9,190 bases of DNA from Pseudomonadota bacterium (GTDB lineage Bacteria > Pseudomonadota > Gammaproteobacteria > Acidiferrobacterales > Acidiferrobacteraceae): positions 1 through 9,190 of the forward strand of contig JAJYPQ010000129.1 of the NCBI GenBank assembly GCA_021795255.1, in the 5' to 3' direction. This document shows positions 6,317-9,190 of this stretch, piece by piece (position 1 is the first letter of the stretch; the number at the start of each line of letters is the position of its first letter). The translations under genes and the position numbers were made by a program. Below the pieces are notes generated by a model that searched no databases, was not told the origin of the DNA, and saw nothing but the letters and a program-made list of their open reading frames with translations.

Positions 6317-6940
6317 TTACGCAGCCCGTGCCCGCACGCGAAGGTGATCCGCCTTGGGCGGTGCGGCATCGATGGGCTGCGCAAGATACTGCGACAGGCT
6401 CGTCATGCCCTCGAGACCGGCTACGACCTGGGGCCAGGGTCTGGCCCACACATCCAGATCATCCTGTTCGCCCTCATGGGTTGGGATGTAGGCGAGACTT
6501 TCCGTGCCCGGCGTGAAGACACATTCGATGCCAGGTTTGGTATTGCCGCGGGCGTCGCAGCGGTACCAGCCGGATTCGGGGAGCCACACCGCGGCTAGAC
6601 CATGGGTCACATAGCGATCAGGGTCGTCGGACCGCAGGCGCTGATAACAAAAGCCTGAAGGGAGACCGCAGGCCCGCCACAGCGCGACCAGGAGATGGCT
6701 CTTTGCCAAGCACAGGGCACTACCGGCATCCAGAACCGCGGACGCCGAAACCGGCATCTCCTCGCGCGCGAAATCGACGCTATGCAAAATCTTGTCCCGC
6801 ACGAACGTGAAACAGCGCTCGGCTGTCGCTACGGGGTCGTCTCGGGTGAGTTGTTCGGCGATCCGCCGGACCCGGGGATTATCCCCGTCGACCACCGCAT
6901 CCATTCGGAGAAACGCCGCATCCGGCCTATGATTTTCCAT
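6317..6940 (-). CDS. Transglutaminase-like (papain-fold) domain protein
   Basis: A 207-residue protein of the bacterial transglutaminase-like superfamily, whose members usually act as cysteine proteases or amidases rather than true transglutaminases; the substrate is unknown. The core shows ERCFTFVRDKILHSVDFA (41-58) followed by the nucleophile block DAGSALCLAKSHLLVALWRA (71-90) with C77, then CGLPSGFCYQRL (91-102). The His block is VTHGLAAVWLPESGW (H113) and the acid is in RCDARGN (D129), giving a complete Cys-His-Asp triad with normal spacing. There is no signal peptide or membrane segment, so it is probably cytoplasmic. The start ATG at 6940 has GAGGGAG a few bases upstream. It ends in a basic tail (ADHLRVRARAA). 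The gene is solitary, with spacers of over 400 bases on both sides, so context gives no clue to its target. Confidence 0.86.
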   Translation of the reverse strand: MENHRPDAAFLRMDAVVDGDNPRVRRIAEQLTRDDPVATAERCFTFVRDKILHSVDFAREEMPVSASAVLDAGSALCLAKSHLLVALWRACGLPSGFCYQRLRSDDPDRYVTHGLAAVWLPESGWYRCDARGNTKPGIECVFTPGTESLAYIPTHEGEQDDLDVWARPWPQVVAGLEGMTSLSQYLAQPIDAAPPKADHLRVRARAA

Positions 6941-7361
6941 GGAGCTCCCTCACCGATGACGGCATTCATAAGGGGCAATTCCCTGGCGCGCCCGCGCCGC
7001 CCGTCACATTTTTGTGTGTAATGATAACAAGATTCCTGCGAGCTTAGGGATCGGCGGGCTTATGCGCCACCCTCCTCCCTGCGGCACCGGCCATGAGTAC
7101 CCCGTCGCGTTCGTGGAGGCGGGGTGGCAGCCCACCATCCGCCACGGGGGCGCGGGCATTTTTGCGCCGTCACCGAGTGTCGGGCCTTATCGTCTTTCGT
7201 CAGCAATGGCGGCGCAGGCTTACGGCCAAAGATGACAGAGGTCGGTCGGAAGTCCCTAGGGATTGCGGTGCATGCGAACCCACGCGCCGTGCGCGCGCCT
7301 CTTGGGGGCGAAGACGGGGACGCACGCGCAACCCCGTTAGACCACAAAGCGAGGGAAGCTT
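6941..7361. other. Divergent intergenic region between transglutaminase-like gene and tusA
   Basis: The two flanking genes are divergently transcribed, so promoters for both should lie here. No boxes good enough to name were seen. Open frames across the stretch are short, Arg/Pro-rich and without recognisable families. Several mutually overlapping frames run into tusA and are shadows. A stretch around 7110-7145 (GGCGGGGTGGCAGCCCACCA and following) can fold but has no T-run. Confidence 0.45.
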
Positions 7362-7589
7362 ATGGACTATGCGAAGTCGATCGACGTGAGAGGTTTATGC
7401 TGTGCACAGCCCATCATCGCGCTTGCCAGGGAGCTCAAGGGCATGGCGTCGGGGGAGGTCTTGCAGGTGCTGGCCGACAAGGACTCGATGCGTAAAGACG
7501 TCCCGGCCTTCTGCCGGCAAACGGGCCACATTTTGCTAGAAAGTGAGGAGCGCGACGGGCTATTGCACTTTTGGGTGCGCCGCGCCTGA
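7362..7589 (+). CDS. TusA-family sulfur carrier protein with altered CPxP motif
   Basis: This small (75 residue) cytoplasmic sulfurtransferase-like protein passes persulfide sulfur between partners; in sulfur oxidisers relatives feed the Dsr or Hdr-like pathways. The TusA fold pattern is clear: IDVRGLCCAQPIIALARELK (7-26), GEVLQVLADKDSMRKDVPAF (31-50), C51, TGHILLESEERDGLLHFWVR. The sulfur-carrying Cys of the family lies in a CPxP motif; here the corresponding residues are C14-A15-Q16-P17, so the first Pro is Ala, with an extra Cys at 13. The second conserved Cys (C51) is kept. GAGGGAAGCTT precedes the ATG, giving a good ribosome-binding site. The usual neighbours (rhodanese, dsrE, hdr or dsr genes) are absent in the window. 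The subgroup is uncertain: it resembles the TusA-like proteins of about 75-80 residues found singly in proteobacteria. Confidence 0.9.
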   Translation: MDYAKSIDVRGLCCAQPIIALARELKGMASGEVLQVLADKDSMRKDVPAFCRQTGHILLESEERDGLLHFWVRRA

Positions 7590-7598
7590 CCGCGCGGC
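7579..7598 (+). terminator. GC hairpin over the tusA stop codon
   Basis: GCCGCGC (7579-7585) and GCGCGGC (7592-7598) are perfect inverted copies with a six-base loop that contains the tusA TGA. Only TTGCG follows, so the T-run of an intrinsic terminator is missing. It may slow transcription or stabilise the mRNA end, or be a by-product of GC-rich coding sequence. Confidence 0.25.
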
Positions 7599-7723
7599 TT
7601 GCGACCGATCGGCGGACACATGCCCTGTGGGGCTATTTTGCCGGAGGCCTTTTGATAAATCGCAAGATGCCCGCGGAGCCAGGCGGTTTACCCTCGCGCT
7701 AGGACGATCCTCCTATCGACCGC

Positions 7724-7749
7724 GGCCATGTCGCGCGTGAGTCATGGCC
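7724..7749. promoter_or_regulatory. Inverted repeat upstream of nrdB
   Basis: GGCCATG (7724-7730) and CATGGCC (7743-7749) are perfect inverted copies separated by 12 bases, 65 bases before the nrdB start. It does not match the known AT-rich NrdR box pattern. It could be an operator or a leader hairpin. No clear promoter boxes accompany it. Confidence 0.25.
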
Positions 7750-7813
7750 AAAAGGCTCGGGTCGGGGTACATTCACCAGTCCATTGATAGCCAATCGGGA
7801 GCCGTCGACCACC

Positions 7814-8860
7814 ATGAGCACCCCGTCATCTTTCGCGCACGAACCGCAACGAGAGGTGCCGCCCTACACCATTTTGAGGGCCCCGCTGACCCTCGATCCC
7901 GGCGCGCCGCGGCGCTATCCGTGGGCCTGGCAGAAGTATCTCGATGCCTGCGCCAACCATTGGATGCCGCAGGAGATCAGCATGGAGCGGGACATCGCGC
8001 TCTGGAAGAGGTCTCACGGCCTGTCCGAGGACGAGCGGCGCATCGTCAAGCGTAATCTCGGCTTCTTCACAACCGCGGACTCGCTTGCGGCCAACAATAT
8101 CGTCCTTGGGACCTACCGCCAGATCCGCGCCCCGGAATGTCGGCAATATCTGATCCGCCAGGCCTTCGAGGAGGCGATCCACACGCACTCGTATCAGTAT
8201 ATCGTCGAGTCCTTGGGTCTTGACGAAGGTGAGGTCTTCAATGCCTACCGCGAGATCCCATCGATCCGCGACAAGGATGTCTTTCTGCTCCCCCACATCG
8301 AGGTCCTGGCCGCGCCTTGCTTCCAAACCGGGACGCAGGAGACCGACGCCGCCCTCCTGCGCTCACTCATCGTCTTTGCGGCGATGATGGAGGGGCTCTT
8401 TTTCTACGTGGGGTTTGCGCAGATCCTGGCCCTGGGACGCCAGAACAAGATGGTGGGCGCCGCCGAGCAATACCAGTACATCCTGCGCGATGAATCCATG
8501 CATTGTAACTTCGGCATAGATCTCGCCAATCAGATCAAGATCGAGAATCCGCAGTTGTGGAATCCCGACTTTCAGGCCGAGATCGTGGGACTGATGCGTA
8601 CGGCGGTGGATCTCGAATGCGACTATGCCACGGATACCATGCCGCGCGGGGTGCTGGGACTCAACGCCAACCAGATGCACCAGTATGTGGTCTATATTGC
8701 CAACCGCCGTTGCGCGCAATTGGATCTGCCGGAGATCCGCCCCGGGACGCCCAACCCGTTCCCGTGGATGAGCGAGATGCTGGACCTCAAGAAAGAGAAG
8801 AACTTCTTCGAGACGCGCGTGACGGAATACCGAACTGGCGGCAGTCTTTCCTGGGATTGA
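7814..8860 (+). CDS. nrdB: Class I ribonucleotide reductase, small (radical) subunit
   Basis: This is the R2 subunit, which houses the dimetal centre and radical that drive reduction of ribonucleotides to deoxyribonucleotides by the partner NrdA. From the ATG at 7814 the protein has 348 residues. Metal ligands are all present: D89 ([10 protein letters not shown]), E120 and H123 ([13 protein letters not shown]), E193 ([11 protein letters not shown]), E227 and H230 ([14 protein letters not shown]). The radical Tyr is present at Y127. The positions coincide with those of the Chlamydia class Ic R2, which has Glu89 and Phe127; here Asp and Tyr point to a conventional tyrosyl-radical, class Ia-like enzyme of the same lineage. 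The C-terminus [11 protein letters not shown] carries the Tyr and tail needed for NrdA docking. A TTG at 7784 extends the frame but has no better ribosome site, so the ATG is preferred; only a weak GGAG lies 12 bases upstream. nrdA is not adjacent. Confidence 0.96.
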   Translation: MSTPSSFAHEPQREVPPYTILRAPLTLDPGAPRRYPWAWQKYLDACANHWMPQEISMERDIALWKRSHGLSEDERRIVKRNLGFFTTADSLAANNIVLGTYRQIRAPECRQYLIRQAFEEAIHTHSYQYIVESLGLDEGEVFNAYREIPSIRDKDVFLLPHIEVLAAPCFQTGTQETDAALLRSLIVFAAMMEGLFFYVGFAQILALGRQNKMVGAAEQYQYILRDESMHCNFGIDLANQIKIENPQLWNPDFQAEIVGLMRTAVDLECDYATDTMPRGVLGLNANQMHQYVVYIANRRCAQLDLPEIRPGTPNPFPWMSEMLDLKKEKNFFETRVTEYRTGGSLSWD

Positions 8861-8876
8861 GGTCGGGGGCGTCGAT

Positions 8877-8939
8877 TCTCACTAGTCATGCAATTTGTCT
8901 CACTAGTGGTGAAACTTGTCTCACTAGTCGTGAAAATGG
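8877..8939 (+). repeat. Three abutting 21-bp tandem repeats behind nrdB
   Basis: Copies at 8877-8897, 8898-8918 and 8919-8939 each begin TCTCACTAGT and continue with a variable half; the second and third share GTGAAA. Copies two and three contain the dyad TCAC-5-GTGA. The array starts 16 bases after the nrdB stop and ends right at the terminator stem. A related copy lies inverted at 2822-2842. Confidence 0.9.
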
Positions 8940-8976
8940 CGCCACAGTCCCTTCCCGGGGCTGTGGCGTTTTCTTT
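8940..8976 (+). terminator. Rho-independent terminator of nrdB
   Basis: A 12-base stem is formed by CGCCACAGTCCC (8940-8951) and GGGGCTGTGGCG (8957-8968) with one T-G wobble and a five-base TTCCC loop. It is followed by TTTTCTTT (8969-8976). This is a strong intrinsic terminator 80 bases after the nrdB stop. Confidence 0.9.
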
Positions 8977-9190
8977 GCCGGTCCGTTTCACCGACATTCT
9001 CCTCGGCGTAGGGGTCTAATGGAAAATCTCGGGTAGAAATACGAGGAGAAACCAAAAACATTTAAATAAAATGTATCGAAGAAAATCCGGTTCCTCAGCA
9101 GAATCTGTGGGTGAGCTCCGGCTCCGGTAACGCGCCAAGCTTATGATAAAGCATGATCTTTATGGCTTTTGGGGTGCGAAATCCATAGGA
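8977..9190. other. AT-richer end of the window, no gene seen
   Basis: After the nrdB terminator no start of a recognisable gene appears before the window ends. The stretch 9030-9090 is clearly AT-richer than the rest and contains an inverted repeat ACATTT (9058-9063) / AAATGT (9069-9074) with spacer AAATA. It could be the control region of a gene beyond the window. Confidence 0.4.

Noticed and set aside
5932..6516. 194-codon plus-strand frame
   Set aside because: Arg/Pro-rich composition typical of GC-rich noncoding frames; it overlaps the transglutaminase-like gene antisense.
8877..8939. Tandem repeats considered as a CRISPR array
   Set aside because: The 21-bp units abut without unique spacers of normal length, only three copies exist, and there are no cas genes.

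Overview
The window looks like chromosome from a GC-rich, chemolithotrophic sulfur-oxidising proteobacterium, most likely a gammaproteobacterium. The main reasons are an aprM-aprB-aprA operon (membrane anchor plus dissimilatory APS reductase, the arrangement used by sulfur oxidisers that run the enzyme from sulfite to APS) and a TusA-type sulfur carrier. The genus cannot be fixed from sequence alone.

Layout. Positions 1-1784 hold, on the minus strand, aprM (1784-936), aprB (909-427) and the first 142 codons of aprA (427-1, running off the window). Positions 1785-3368 are a gene-poor 1.6 kb stretch with a probable transposase C-terminal remnant, a minus-strand terminator-like hairpin and short direct repeats. 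At 3572-3369 (minus) lies a small histidine/alanine-rich protein gene, and at 5026-4214 (minus) a stand-alone slipin (SPFH/stomatin-like protein). Positions 5869-5264 (minus) carry a badly decayed AbrB antitoxin / PIN toxin pair, recognisable only by stitching frames together. At 6940-6317 (minus) there is a transglutaminase-like protein with an intact Cys-His-Asp triad. On the plus strand are a tusA-like gene (7362-7589) and nrdB, the class I ribonucleotide reductase small subunit (7814-8860). nrdB is followed by three 21-bp tandem repeats and a strong intrinsic terminator.

How the genes work together. Only the apr genes form a clear functional unit: AprBA oxidises sulfite with AMP to APS, and AprM probably ties it to the membrane electron-transfer chain. 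TusA fits the same sulfur lifestyle but is not in the usual rhd-tusA-dsrE or dsr context. Slipin, the transglutaminase-like protein, the His-rich protein and NrdB are solitary genes with wide spacers, and no partner genes (NfeD, NrdA) are visible.

The most unusual signal is a 21-bp repeat family. Three abutting copies lie after nrdB, and a related copy (18 of 21 identical) lies in inverted orientation about 6 kb away at 2822-2842, beside further TGAGAC motifs. This resembles the multi-repeat ends of IS21- or Tn7-type elements, but no transposase gene and no target duplication is visible, so it stays a hypothesis. I did not find a convincing new multi-gene system in this window.
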